From Deltaproteobacteria bacterium (lineage in GTDB: Bacteria > Myxococcota_A > UBA9160 > UBA4427), in contig JAJDAO010000061.1 of the NCBI GenBank assembly GCA_029261835.1, positions 100,826 through 164,825 on the forward strand: 64,000 bases of DNA, written 5' to 3'. Below, piece by piece: positions 1-8,561 of this stretch. Made by a program: the position numbers and the translations under genes. Under the pieces are notes generated by a model. That model was not told where the DNA came from and searched no databases. It saw only the letters and a program-made list of their open reading frames with translations. Every line of letters begins with the position of its first letter. Position 1 is the first letter of the stretch.

Positions 1-356
1 ACACCGGGCGCCTTGCCGTACCACATGCCGAAAACGCCATCGTGGCGAGCGCCGGGATGCAGCCCGAGCTGTTGGCTCCCCCAGACGGCGGTGGCCGCGA
101 GCTCCTCGTTCAGGCCGGGCAGGAATACGATGTCGCTCGCGTCGAGGTGGCCGCTCGCCCGCGAGAGCTGCTGGTCGAGACCGGAGAGCGGAGATCCTCG
201 ATAGCCGGAGATGAAGCCCGCAGTCGACAGCCCGGCGGCCGCGTCGCGCGCGCGCTGCATCAGCGGCAGACGAACCAGGGCCTGGATGCCGCTCAGGTAG
301 ATCTCACCCTGCTCGAGGCTGTATTTGTCGTCCAGGGACACAGAGTCGCGGCGCAT
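1..356 (-). CDS. Indolepyruvate:ferredoxin oxidoreductase, N-terminal part (runs off window)
   Basis: This is the start of a thiamine-diphosphate enzyme that oxidatively decarboxylates aryl pyruvates with ferredoxin as electron acceptor. The first ~118 residues are present; the rest lies beyond the left edge. The opening DKYSLEQGEIYLSGIQALVR, followed by GFISGYRGSPLSGLDQQL, is the hallmark start of the large fused indolepyruvate oxidoreductases of proteobacteria. An ATG at 356 is preceded by a strong AGAGGAGG about 9 bases upstream. It diverges from an Lrp-family gene that is a plausible regulator. Family assignment is from recognised sequence; substrate is inferred. Confidence 0.85.
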   Translation of the reverse strand, partial: MRRDSVSLDDKYSLEQGEIYLSGIQALVRLPLMQRARDAAAGLSTAGFISGYRGSPLSGLDQQLSRASGHLDASDIVFLPGLNEELAATAVWGSQQLGLHPGARHDGVFGMWYGKAPG

Positions 357-561
357 GATCCGAGCCTCCTCTTCGCCCCCTCCTCTGACCGTCCGCCCCT
401 CTTTCCCCGCGGCGCTGAGACGGTTCCCCTGATCCCCCCACACCCTCTTTCTCTTCGGAGATAGAGTGCCTTCAGAACGCCATATATTCATTGCTTTCTT
501 CTGTCTCTGAGGCCACTATTCGGAGTATTCCATTCGAGTTTGCCGATATTGTGGATTAATC
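357..561. promoter_or_regulatory. Divergent promoter region between oxidoreductase and Lrp-type regulator
   Basis: This 205-base intergenic stretch is visibly more AT-rich (about 475-561) than its surroundings and must hold the promoters of both divergent genes. A TATTGT at 547-552 could serve as a -10 for the regulator, whose ATG at 562 has no Shine-Dalgarno sequence. An imperfect GGA-N4-TCC dyad lies at about 522-531. Lrp-family proteins commonly bind such divergent spacers, but no specific operator can be proven here. Confidence 0.4.
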
Positions 562-1050
562 ATGCGATTCAATCTCGATGACATCGACTTGCGTATTCTC
601 GATGCCCTGCAGCGTGATGCCGGCGTGTCGACGACGGAAATCGCCAAACAGGTCGGGCTATCTCAGTCCCCATGCTGGCGGCGCATTCGACGGCTCGACG
701 CGCTCGGCATCATCAGAGGGCGCGTCGCGCTACTCGACCCCCACCTGCTCGGGCTCGAGGTAACGGTCTTCGCCAGCATCAAGCTCTCGGAGCACGGTAC
801 GCAGGCCCTGCCCGAATTCGAAGCCGCGATCGAGGGGATGGACGAGGTCGTGGAGGCCTACGCGATGACGGGCGAGGTCGACTATCTGCTGCATGTCGTC
901 ACGCGCGACATTCAGGCCTATGAGCGCTTTCTGCGCGAGCACCTCCTGCAGCTCCACACGGTGCGAGAGGTTCATTCGCAGATCGCGCTCAAGCAGGTCA
1001 AGCATACGACGCGTATGCCCCTCAGCCTGATGCCCGGGCGCCGGGCGTAA
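562..1050 (+). CDS. Lrp/AsnC-family transcriptional regulator
   Basis: A 162-residue one-domain-pair regulator of normal Lrp length. Residues 5-60 form the helix-turn-helix (LDDIDLRILDALQRDAG, then TTEIAKQVGLSQSPCWRRIR), and residues 70-155 form the RAM/ligand-binding ferredoxin-like domain, with GEVDYLLHVVTRD typical of the effector pocket. The SQSPCWRRI recognition helix matches the subgroup of alanine/branched-chain-type AsnC regulators. It lies divergently beside the indolepyruvate oxidoreductase gene, so local control in response to an amino acid or 2-oxo acid is likely, though inferred. The start at 562 is the only one that keeps the whole DNA-binding domain. Confidence 0.93.
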   Translation: MRFNLDDIDLRILDALQRDAGVSTTEIAKQVGLSQSPCWRRIRRLDALGIIRGRVALLDPHLLGLEVTVFASIKLSEHGTQALPEFEAAIEGMDEVVEAYAMTGEVDYLLHVVTRDIQAYERFLREHLLQLHTVREVHSQIALKQVKHTTRMPLSLMPGRRA

Positions 1051-1372
1051 CCACGACTCTGCAAGCGTGCAGGCGGACCGGAACTCCCGCCAGTGCCGAC
1101 GAGGCCGCTCCAGACGACTTCAGCTCGCTCGTCTGACCCCCGAATCACCGAGAACGAGCCGGGGAAGAACACTCAAGCGACTGGGAGCTTCCACCGATAG
1201 GTGCTCGGAGAAGAACTGGAGCTCGCGAGGAGCTGCAGAGGGCCGTTGATCGGGAGATGCCGCAGCCGTTGCGCGACCGGCGGGCAGGCATACGGCGCTG
1301 GCGGTGCCATCGCGTCAACGGAGCCGACGATCCATCTGCCTGGCAAGCGCAACGGGGATGACGGGAACGAGC
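1051..1372. other. Intergenic stretch without recognisable gene
   Basis: A 322-base gap between the Lrp regulator and the lipoprotein gene. Several frames are open, as is usual in GC-rich DNA, but none has a ribosome-binding site with family-like sequence. No strong hairpin is seen. It probably carries the lipoprotein promoter; a loose TTGCGC (about 1269) with TACGGC downstream is the best pair I can find and is not convincing. Confidence 0.4.
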
Positions 1373-2227
1373 ATGCGAAGACTCCTGCTGATCGCGATTC
1401 AAATCTCACTCGCCGCTCTCTCGACCGGCTGCACCGGCGACGCCGAAGTCGATGCGAGCATCGCGAACGCCCTGCTCCGCGATTGGTGCACACCGTCGCC
1501 TGAGACTTTGGCGACGCAAGCGGGCTACACGGTCCCGAACGTTCCCATCCAGAATGTCGATTCCTTCACGACATCGTTCGCCACCGAAACGCTGACCGAC
1601 AATGCACACTGTATGACGTACGCGGCGATCACCGACGCGGGTGTCGTTAACTTCGACTCTTCGATCTCGACTGGCAGCTACTCGGGAACGATCACGAACG
1701 AGATCTGGATCAACGGGCAATCGCTGAACGCCGGGGCGAGCGGCAGCCTGGTGCTGGATAGCGACGCCAACTACTTCGCCTACGTGATCCTCGAGAACGG
1801 CACGGCAGTCGCGCGCAGCGAGGTAATGCGTCTATCGAGTGCTGTGGGCAATTCTCTGCTTCGATTCGTTCTCTCGTGGGATGGCGCCGGTGACGTCGAT
1901 CTGCATCTGGACGACGGCGCTGGCGGGCGACACGTCTACTGGACCGACAAGACGCACGACGCCACGGGCTTCAACGTACAGCTCGATGTGGACAATGTGG
2001 TCTCCTACGGACCGGAGAATATCCGGGTCTTCACCGCACCCAGCGGATCGAACTTCCGCTGTTGGATCAACTACTACTCCGGCAGCATCACGCTCAATGC
2101 AACGGTTCGCGTCTACGCATCGGGCATCTACCAGCAGCAGTACAGCTTCGTACTGCCGGCGGGTACGAGCAACGGCAGCTCCTCCTACGAAGCCAGCCAC
2201 GATTGCGGGAGCCACACGTCGCCGTGA
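1373..2227 (+). CDS. Secreted lipoprotein with YfaP/DUF2135-like domain
   Basis: A 284-residue predicted lipoprotein. The start at 1373 gives a compact signal peptide ending in the lipobox LSTGC, with the lipidated cysteine at residue 20; a frame extension to 1304 would bury the signal and is not used. Residues ~160-280 contain FVLSWDGAGDVDLHL, then LDVDNVVSYGPENI and INYYSG, which resembles the DUF2135/YfaP beta-sandwich (W-x-DLDLHV, YGPE, YY motifs). Function is unknown; such domains occur in secreted and surface proteins. The N-terminal part (30-150) looks like a second beta-rich domain. No operon partner is evident. Confidence 0.75.
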   Translation: MRRLLLIAIQISLAALSTGCTGDAEVDASIANALLRDWCTPSPETLATQAGYTVPNVPIQNVDSFTTSFATETLTDNAHCMTYAAITDAGVVNFDSSISTGSYSGTITNEIWINGQSLNAGASGSLVLDSDANYFAYVILENGTAVARSEVMRLSSAVGNSLLRFVLSWDGAGDVDLHLDDGAGGRHVYWTDKTHDATGFNVQLDVDNVVSYGPENIRVFTAPSGSNFRCWINYYSGSITLNATVRVYASGIYQQQYSFVLPAGTSNGSSSYEASHDCGSHTSP

Positions 2228-2317
2228 CGAGGGCCGTCCCGACTCGAGCCTGACGGACGCTCAGCAGCGCGCTCGCCGCGACAACCCCGACCAATCAGTG
2301 TCACGTCGAGGCAGCGC

Positions 2318-2899
2318 TCACGGCACAAGCATGTCGGGCCGGAGCCCGTCGGCGCGATCCCCGACCCAGTAGATGCAGCCGCATCGGTTGGCGTCGATCC
2401 CGGCGCAGGCCAAGGCGACGAGCTCTTCGGGCACCCAGCTGATCAGACACTCGATGGGCTGATCCGGCTGTTGCGGTCGGACCTTGCCGAAGCAGACCAG
2501 CCAGGTATCCCAGGGCGGACGGTCTTCGAGATCGAAGAACCCCTCGGAGCCCGCCTCGGACCGGCCGTCGGCGATCGACATGTTGAACTCACAGACGAGC
2601 AGCCGCCCCGGCGCTTCGGGGACCGCAGCGGCCTCGACGACCGGCTCCAGCAGCTCAGCACGCCGCTCGGCCAACTCGTGTACCGCCTCCTCGAGTGCCG
2701 CGAGCGAAGGCCCGTCCTCGAGGTCCGGCGCAAGCTCAGTCGTGCGCAGACGGTCCGCCACACAGCGACGGGCTGGGCTCCGTGCCCAGCACCGCCGAAC
2801 ATCGCCCAAGCGGCGGGCGAGCGCCGCGCGCGCTGCGGGTGAAAGCGGATCGCTGGAAGGTGCTGCAGCGGGCGGTTCGGGAGGCAGCAGGTTGATCAT
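2318..2899 (-). CDS. Uncharacterised protein
   Basis: A 193-residue protein I do not recognise. The first ~60 residues are Pro/Ala/Arg-rich, followed by a probable helix (LAALEEAVHELAERRAEL) and a C-terminal half of mixed strands with three cysteines (ACAGIDANRCGCIYWVGDRAD). No signal peptide or membrane segment is visible. A GGAGGGG lies about 12 bases before the ATG. It sits 49 bases downstream of nothing on its strand except the protease gene, whose stop-to-start order is reversed, so co-transcription with the protease (2949-4031) upstream is possible. Confidence 0.6.
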   Translation of the reverse strand: MINLLPPEPPAAAPSSDPLSPAARAALARRLGDVRRCWARSPARRCVADRLRTTELAPDLEDGPSLAALEEAVHELAERRAELLEPVVEAAAVPEAPGRLLVCEFNMSIADGRSEAGSEGFFDLEDRPPWDTWLVCFGKVRPQQPDQPIECLISWVPEELVALACAGIDANRCGCIYWVGDRADGLRPDMLVP

Positions 2900-2948
2900 C
2901 GATTCGGATCACCCCTCCGACGGACGGCCGCGCACTCGGGCCCGACCG

Positions 2949-4031
2949 CTACGGAAGCTCCTCGTCGAACTCGCGATCGAGGGCCTGGAAGGCGTCGGCG
3001 GCGTGCTTGATCGACAGCTTGTAGGCGTCCTTCATCGCGTGATCGAGAGCGAAGTCCCGGTTCGGGAAGCCGTACATCGTCTCACCCTTCGGCCCCTCGA
3101 ACTCGACGGGCCCCTCGGCGAGGGGTTCGACCGGCCGCTTCGGCTCGGTACCCGCGCTGGCCTGGGGCGTCGGCTCGGCGGAAGCAGGCGCCGGCTCGGC
3201 GGGCTGCGGAGCAGTCTCGGCAGGCTGCGGCGGCGGCTCCGGCTCGGCGCGCGGCGCTGGGGCGACCTGCGGCGCCGCCGCGGAGGCCGTGCGCCGGATC
3301 GCCGCCAGCTGCACACCGTTTCGGCTCAGCCAATCGAGGGCGAGCGAGCTGCGCAGCGAGTAGTTGAGGCCCTCGAGCGGCAGTCCCTGGCGATTCACTC
3401 GACGCACAAAGGTGTTTATTCCGACGAGTCGGGCCCGATCGTCCAACAAGGGCCCCCCCGAATTGCCCGGATTGATGGCCGTGTCGGTCTGGAAGACGTC
3501 CCGCACACCATCGCGCCGTACGCTCGAAACGGTCCCCGTCGTCAGCGTCCACAACCCGCCTCCGCCTGGATGCCCGATGGCGGAGACGGATTCACCGATT
3601 TCGACCTCCTCGGAATCGCCAACGGTGACGACGGCGAGACTCGGCGGGGGACGAACGAGCCGCAGCAACGCGAGGTCGAGGGCAGCGTCACGGGCGAGCA
3701 GCGTCACACCGTAGGGCCGCTTCAGATCAACCTTGTCGTCACCGGTCACACGCGCCGGCTTGAAGAAGACCTGGATATTCGGATACGGGCGCTTGGTGAC
3801 CGCGTCATAGATCACGTGATTGTTGGTCAGGATCAATCCAGCTGACGAGATGATCGAGCCTGTCCCGGAGCTGCCGTTGCCCTTCGCGTCAAAGCCGAAG
3901 ATCACCACCACGGCCGGGGCAGCCTCGCGGTAGATCTCCGCGGGTGAGCGCGCTTGCGCGCCATCCCAACCCGCTAGCGACATCACGGCCATTGCCACAA
4001 TCGATGCAAGCTTCTTGCTCAGTCGTCCCAT
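2949..4031 (-). CDS. Periplasmic trypsin-like serine protease (HtrA/DegP type, no PDZ)
   Basis: A 360-residue exported serine protease. Starting at 4031 gives a signal peptide (MGRLSKKLASIVAMAVMSL, cleaved near AQA). The catalytic triad is visible: His72 in TNNHVI, Asp119 in AALDLALL and Ser191 in NPGNSGGPLL. After the protease domain (~35-245) comes a Pro/Ala/Glu-rich linker (~260-320) instead of PDZ domains, then a short C-terminal segment of about 40 residues without known family. Likely role is periplasmic protein quality control or processing; substrate unknown. A longer frame reaches 4121 but would hide the signal peptide. Confidence 0.88.
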   Translation of the reverse strand: MGRLSKKLASIVAMAVMSLAGWDGAQARSPAEIYREAAPAVVVIFGFDAKGNGSSGTGSIISSAGLILTNNHVIYDAVTKRPYPNIQVFFKPARVTGDDKVDLKRPYGVTLLARDAALDLALLRLVRPPPSLAVVTVGDSEEVEIGESVSAIGHPGGGGLWTLTTGTVSSVRRDGVRDVFQTDTAINPGNSGGPLLDDRARLVGINTFVRRVNRQGLPLEGLNYSLRSSLALDWLSRNGVQLAAIRRTASAAAPQVAPAPRAEPEPPPQPAETAPQPAEPAPASAEPTPQASAGTEPKRPVEPLAEGPVEFEGPKGETMYGFPNRDFALDHAMKDAYKLSIKHAADAFQALDREFDEELP

Positions 4032-4244
4032 GGTCTTGCGCCTCACTCCTGGTTGCCGAGATCGGATGCCCGAGTCCCGAGCCCGCAGCCACGATGTCGC
4101 GGACTCATGCGAGGGGTTCATCCTCGCTCGTCAGTGCCAGGCGACCATACACGAGTTACACACTACCTTCAGGGTTGTTGACGGATGAGTGGAGGCGACC
4201 ATCCGATCCCCGCGGGCTCCGCATAGAGCGGTCAATCGCAGGGC
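4032..4244. promoter_or_regulatory. Divergent promoter region, protease / LPP20-like lipoprotein
   Basis: A 213-base spacer between divergent genes. On the minus strand a TATGGT lies at about 4141-4146 and may be the -10 of the protease; a TTGACG lies at about 4179 on the plus strand. Neither has a well-spaced partner, so exact promoters are not assigned. Confidence 0.3.
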
Positions 4245-4976
4245 GTGACGGGAGCGGTGATGCGGAGCACGCGGCGAGAGAGGGCCCGGCAGAAGGCGAA
4301 GAGCAGAGCCATGTTCTCGGCGAGTGCTGCAGCGACCCTGATCAGCGCTGCACTGATCGTGACGCTGGCCGGGCTGAGCTGTAGCTCGACTCCCGAGGCC
4401 GAGCCGGAGAAGCCGCCGATGAGCCTGGCGGACGAGATGGCCGCAGCGCCCGACTGGGTGCTGCGCGGCTGCGCGGCGCCGTCGGCTCGCGGCACAGCTC
4501 CATCTCTCTGCGGTGTCGGGTCGATGGGGCTCGCGCGCAACGTCACGCGCGCCCGCATGACCGCCGTCGTACGCGCGCGGACAGAGATCGCACGCAGTCT
4601 CGAGACCCGACTGAGAGCGATACTGGAGGATTACCACACCACGCCGGCAGGCGGAGCAAAGGCCGGCTCGAACAGTGCGAACGAACTCGGCATCGTCGAC
4701 GTGAGTCGGCAGATTACCGAGATGTCACTGCCTGGCACGCGACTCGAACAGGTGTGGATCTCGCCGGCCAACACCGTCTTCGCCTTGGTGATCCTCGATC
4801 TCGCACGCTTCAAGCAATCCCTGTCCAGGATGACGAATCTGCCCGAGCCGATTCGACAGGCGGTCGAGCAGCGTTCAGCGGCGGCATTCGGCGAAACCGA
4901 GCGCAACGTCGCGCCGAAGAGTCGCCAGGACACGCAGAACGACGCCGCTCAGGGCTCGAGCAGCACCTTGCACTGA
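4245..4976 (+). CDS. LPP20-family-like lipoprotein
   Basis: A 243-residue predicted lipoprotein. The N-terminus is basic, then has a hydrophobic stretch ending LAGLSC, giving a lipidated cysteine near residue 46. The start could also be the internal ATG at 4260 or 4311; the first is kept. The central part CGVGSMGLARNVTRARMTAVVRARTEIAR followed by a helix resembles the LPP20 domain, in which an alanine-rich helix precedes a small alpha/beta fold. The C-terminal 30 residues are polar and low in complexity. Function is unknown. Its last 28 bases overlap the end of the convergent alcohol dehydrogenase gene. Confidence 0.75.
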   Translation: MTGAVMRSTRRERARQKAKSRAMFSASAAATLISAALIVTLAGLSCSSTPEAEPEKPPMSLADEMAAAPDWVLRGCAAPSARGTAPSLCGVGSMGLARNVTRARMTAVVRARTEIARSLETRLRAILEDYHTTPAGGAKAGSNSANELGIVDVSRQITEMSLPGTRLEQVWISPANTVFALVILDLARFKQSLSRMTNLPEPIRQAVEQRSAAAFGETERNVAPKSRQDTQNDAAQGSSSTLH

Positions 4977-5983
4977 TCACCCGGAGTCGAGAGATCTTCG
5001 AACGCCGCCGGCAGGCCCGGCAAGTCCACCACCCGGGTCACCATGTCGGCTGCGTGGATGCGTCCGTTCGCCAGCATGTCGAGGCTCAGCTGAAAGTCCT
5101 GCTTGCGATATGCCAGCACGAAGGTGAGCTGGATCTCCTTGAGGGTCGCGAGGACTGGCAGCAGCGTATCGGGCTGCAGGCAGACCCCCGCGACCACCAC
5201 ACGACCGCGCTGCGCGGCGAGGCCGATGCAGCGCGCCAGCATGCCCGGTGCACCGACGCACTCGAAGATCAGCGAGGGCGGCGCGCCGGTCTGCTCGGCG
5301 AAGGCCTCCGCGACGTGCTGCTCCGAGGCATCCAGCACGGCAGTCGCGCCGAACGCCGCCGCTCGCGCGCGCCGCGAGGCCGACGGCTCGCTCACCCAAA
5401 CCGAGCGCGACCCGAAGAAGCGGGCCCAGAGCGCAACCGAGAGACCGATGGGGCCGGCACCGAGGATGAGCACGTCCTGACCCGCCTCGAGCTGTGCCGT
5501 CTTGACCGCGTGCAGACCCACTGCGAGCGGCTCCACCAATGCGGCGGTGCGGTAGTCCACCGCATCGGGTAGGGCCAGAGTCTCGTTGCAGCCCACGCGA
5601 ATGTACTCCGCAAAAGCCCCGGGACTCTGACCGAGCCCGATGTTGCGCATCTGCGGGCAGCGCATCACGTCGCCGCTCAGACAGAACGAACAACTGCCGC
5701 AGCTGATGCACGGCAGCGCGGTGACGCGATCGCCGACGGCGAATCCACTCGCCACCCCGGCACCCACTTCGGCCACCTCGCCCGCGAACTCGTGCCCCAT
5801 CACCGTGCCCTTTGGCAGGCCGGGGGGCAGACCCGCAACGTGCAGATCCGAGCCACAAATGCCGCAGCTCCTCACCTTGACGATCAGCTCACTCGGTCCG
5901 GGCCTCGGCCGAGGAATCTCTTCGACGCGGAGCGCCTCGCCCACTTCGCGAAACACCGCCGCACGCATCATCGAGTCCACCAT
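4949..5983 (-). CDS. Zinc-dependent alcohol/threonine-type dehydrogenase (MDR superfamily)
   Basis: A 344-residue medium-chain dehydrogenase/reductase. Catalytic zinc ligands are in CGICGSDLHV and GHEFAGEV; a structural-zinc loop is seen as CISCGSCSFCLSGDVMRCPQ (four cysteines). The Rossmann segment is VLILGAGPIGLSVALW. Such enzymes oxidise a secondary alcohol, polyol or threonine with NAD(P); the substrate cannot be told. The ATG at 5983 has GGGAG at good spacing; reading on to 6382 would add a long GC-biased extension with no homology. It diverges from a second zinc dehydrogenase gene at 6156, suggesting a shared alcohol or aldehyde pathway. Confidence 0.9.
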   Translation of the reverse strand: MVDSMMRAAVFREVGEALRVEEIPRPRPGPSELIVKVRSCGICGSDLHVAGLPPGLPKGTVMGHEFAGEVAEVGAGVASGFAVGDRVTALPCISCGSCSFCLSGDVMRCPQMRNIGLGQSPGAFAEYIRVGCNETLALPDAVDYRTAALVEPLAVGLHAVKTAQLEAGQDVLILGAGPIGLSVALWARFFGSRSVWVSEPSASRRARAAAFGATAVLDASEQHVAEAFAEQTGAPPSLIFECVGAPGMLARCIGLAAQRGRVVVAGVCLQPDTLLPVLATLKEIQLTFVLAYRKQDFQLSLDMLANGRIHAADMVTRVVDLPGLPAAFEDLSTPGDQCKVLLEP

Positions 5984-6096
5984 GGCTGCTCCCGCTCGCG
6001 CCGGCGGCGCCATTGTCTGGCCCAACCCGGCCCCAGACCGTAGGTGATCTCTCTCGCACAGCCCACGAGGAAGCGGGCCGGCGCCGGGCGGGAAGC

Positions 6097-6126
6097 CTGA
6101 CGAGCCAGGTGGGACCGGGCTATGGT
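6097..6126 (+). promoter_or_regulatory. Candidate sigma-70 promoter of second dehydrogenase
   Basis: CTGACG at 6097-6102 and TATGGT at 6121-6126 are separated by 18 bases, each matching four of six consensus positions. This would start transcription near 6133, about 23 bases before the ATG at 6156. Confidence 0.45.
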
Positions 6127-6155
6127 CGCGCGACCCCGAGCGCGAGGAGAGCCCG

Positions 6156-7250
6156 ATGCGAGCCGCCCTGCTGGAAGCACCCGGTAGCCCCATGAAGATC
6201 GCCGATGTAACGATCGCCGAGCCGGGCCCCGGACAAGTGATCGTGGCGATCAAGCACTGCGGTTGCTGCCACTCCGACCTCAGCGTCGTCGACGGCAGCT
6301 TCCCGGCGCCACTCCCGATCGTACTCGGCCACGAGGCGGCCGGCGTAGTGGACTCGATCGGCCTCGGTGTCGACACCCTCACTCCGGGCGACCACGTCGT
6401 TCTGACTCCCTGTCCGCCCTGCGGAACCTGCTACTGGTGCGTGCGAGGAGAGGCCAGTAGCTGCGTCAATGCCAGCGGAATCATGACCAATCAGTTTCCC
6501 GACGGCAGCACGGGGCTCTCGCGTGGCAGCGAGACCGTGTATCGCGGCCTGGGTGTGGGCGCCTTCGCCGAGTATGTCGTCATTCAAGCCAGCGGTGCGG
6601 TAAAGATTCCACGAGAGGTTCCCCTCGACGTCGCCTGCGTCGTCGGCTGCGCGGTCCAGACCGGCGTCGGCGCCGTTCTCAACACCGCGCGCGTCAAAGA
6701 GGGAGCCACAGTGCTCGTCATGGGGCTCGGCGGCGTAGGCCTGGCGGCTGTCCAGGGAGCGCGACTCGCCGGTGCGGCGCGCATCATCGTGTCCGATCCG
6801 GTGGCACAGCGACGGGAGGTGGCGGCGAGCTTCGGCGCGAGTGACTTCATCGATCCGACTCAAGAAGACGTGGCCGCGCGCGCAATAGAGATCACGCGCG
6901 TGGGTGTCGACTACGCGTTCGAGGCTGCGGGGCGCAGCGAACTCGTCGCTGCCGGTCTCGCAGCCACGCGCAATGGCGGCACGACAGTCTGCGTGGGCGC
7001 CCCACCCGTCAGCGAGGGAATCAACATCGCGCCGGCCGCGCTCTTCGTGATCCAGGAGAAGAAGCTGATGGGCAGCCTGCTCGGCAGCTCGAACGCACTC
7101 TACGAGATCCCGAGACTGATCGCGCTCTACCAGGCTGGCCGGCTCGATCTCGACGCTCTCATCACCAGCCGACGTCCTCTGGCCGAGATCAACGAAGCAA
7201 TGGCAGATCTGCGAGCCAGCCGCGGAGTCCGGTCGGTACTGAGCATCTGA
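6156..7250 (+). CDS. Zinc-dependent alcohol dehydrogenase, class III-like
   Basis: A 364-residue MDR alcohol dehydrogenase. The catalytic zinc motifs are CGCCHSDLSVVDG and GHEAAGVV, and a structural-zinc loop is CPPCGTCYWCVRGEASSC. Coenzyme binding is VLVMGLGGVGLAAVQGA. The order GLGVGAFAEYVVI and the C-terminal RLDLDALITSRRPLAEINEA are typical of the AdhC/AdhD-like group that includes formaldehyde and NDMA-dependent dehydrogenases. GAGGAGAG precedes the ATG. It is divergent from another MDR enzyme (4949-5983). Exact substrate unknown. Confidence 0.92.
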   Translation: MRAALLEAPGSPMKIADVTIAEPGPGQVIVAIKHCGCCHSDLSVVDGSFPAPLPIVLGHEAAGVVDSIGLGVDTLTPGDHVVLTPCPPCGTCYWCVRGEASSCVNASGIMTNQFPDGSTGLSRGSETVYRGLGVGAFAEYVVIQASGAVKIPREVPLDVACVVGCAVQTGVGAVLNTARVKEGATVLVMGLGGVGLAAVQGARLAGAARIIVSDPVAQRREVAASFGASDFIDPTQEDVAARAIEITRVGVDYAFEAAGRSELVAAGLAATRNGGTTVCVGAPPVSEGINIAPAALFVIQEKKLMGSLLGSSNALYEIPRLIALYQAGRLDLDALITSRRPLAEINEAMADLRASRGVRSVLSI

Positions 7251-7272
7251 CGACGCCGAGGCGTCGCTCGGC
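7251..7272. terminator. Hairpin between convergent genes
   Basis: CGACGCC (7251-7257) pairs with GGCGTCG (7260-7266); alternatively GCCGAG (7255-7260) pairs with CTCGGC (7267-7272). The two foldings are exclusive. No U-tract follows, so terminator function is only suggested by the position between two convergent genes. Confidence 0.35.
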
Positions 7273-7277
7273 GGCTA

Positions 7278-8561
7278 TCAGCCGATGTCCCTGATGTCGC
7301 CGCGAGCTACCAACGTCTCGAAGGCGCTCACAACAGCAGGATCGAACTGTATTCCCTTGCCCGCGACGAGTTCGTCGAGTGCGCCGGCGACCGTGAGCTG
7401 ACTGCCGTGGTCGCCGCCGTGCGTCATACATGAGAACGTGTCAGCCACGTGAAGGATTCGCGACTCCAGTGGAATCGCCTCGCCCAACGGGGCATCGGGC
7501 CGGCCTTCGCCATCAAAGTGATCGTGGTGATGCAGAATGATCTCGGCCAGTGGCTCCCACAGCCGAATGCGGCTCAGCATCTGGTGACCGATGACGGGAT
7601 GTCGAGTGAGCTGCTTGGCGTTGTGCTGCTGAGTCGGGCTGAGCTTCAGCACGCCGATGTCGTGCAACAGCGATGAAAAGTGAAGTCTCCGCAGCCTCTC
7701 ATCGTCCAAGCCGAGCTCTCGCGCAATGCGATTGGAGATCTCGGCGACGAAATGCCCGCCCCCGGTATGCTGCGTGACCCGGGCGTCGAGCGCCGTGACC
7801 ATGATGTCCGTGGCATGGATGAAGAAGTTGCGCTGGCTGTCCTTGAGCTCCGCACCCTGGATTGCTACAGCGGCCAGACCCACCAGCGTGGCGATCGAGT
7901 CGACGACCTCCGGCGCAAAGCAGCGTTGCGCCTTCTGGCTCGCGCTGGCAACGGCCACGACCAAGGCGGCCGGGGGTCCCTCTTCGGTGATCATCGGGAG
8001 CACGAGGGCGTCGCCGCATGCGGCGGTCTGAAACGCACTCGGCGTGCCGAGTTCGACGGCGCTCTGCACGAGCTCGGCGAACTCATCCTCGTGCGCTTCG
8101 AATAGCTCGTGGGCCCCGGTTCCGGCGGACTCACACAGCTCGAAAGGCTTCGTCGGCTCGGGGCGCCTCAGAACCAGGACGGTGTCGGCATCCGTCAAAC
8201 GCAGAGCGCAGCCCACGACGATCTCCGCAGCGGCGTGCAGGTGGGCCGCTGTCGCGAGAGTGCGCGACGCGTCGAGAATGGCGGCCAGGCGATCGTTGTC
8301 GGCGTCCATTCTGCCAACGGCAGTCAGACTGATGCGACGCAGCGCGAAGAACGCGGAGAGTGAGAGCACGCCTATCCCCGCGACGAGGCCCAGAACAAGA
8401 GTCCGGGCATAGACGTCCCCTTCGACTGCCGGCAGGGCGAACCGCTGCACGAGATAGCCGAGCACGCCCATCGGAACGATGGCTCCGAGGAAATAAATCG
8501 CGAAGAGCGATCGGTCGAGCTTCTGAGAGAACAGAGACTGCAGTCCGGCTCGGTTCGCCAC
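7278..8561 (-). CDS. Membrane-bound GAF/HD-GYP domain signalling protein
   Basis: A 427-residue protein with two N-terminal membrane helices (about 20-40 and 55-75), a GAF-like sensor region (~95-235) and a C-terminal HD-GYP domain (~245-425). The metal-binding HD is in SSLLHDIGVLKL near residue 298, and ILHHHDHFDGEGRP supplies further histidines. HD-GYP proteins hydrolyse cyclic di-GMP (some act on cGAMP). The GYP signature reads GRP and the middle metal ligands look partly altered, so activity should be tested. GTG start at 8561 with GGGAG six bases before it. Confidence 0.85.
   Translation of the reverse strand: MANRAGLQSLFSQKLDRSLFAIYFLGAIVPMGVLGYLVQRFALPAVEGDVYARTLVLGLVAGIGVLSLSAFFALRRISLTAVGRMDADNDRLAAILDASRTLATAAHLHAAAEIVVGCALRLTDADTVLVLRRPEPTKPFELCESAGTGAHELFEAHEDEFAELVQSAVELGTPSAFQTAACGDALVLPMITEEGPPAALVVAVASASQKAQRCFAPEVVDSIATLVGLAAVAIQGAELKDSQRNFFIHATDIMVTALDARVTQHTGGGHFVAEISNRIARELGLDDERLRRLHFSSLLHDIGVLKLSPTQQHNAKQLTRHPVIGHQMLSRIRLWEPLAEIILHHHDHFDGEGRPDAPLGEAIPLESRILHVADTFSCMTHGGDHGSQLTVAGALDELVAGKGIQFDPAVVSAFETLVARGDIRDIG

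Noticed and set aside
2484..3845. 453-codon plus-strand frame
   Set aside because: It is antisense to the protease and the 193-residue gene; Arg/Gly-rich composition is typical of a shadow frame.
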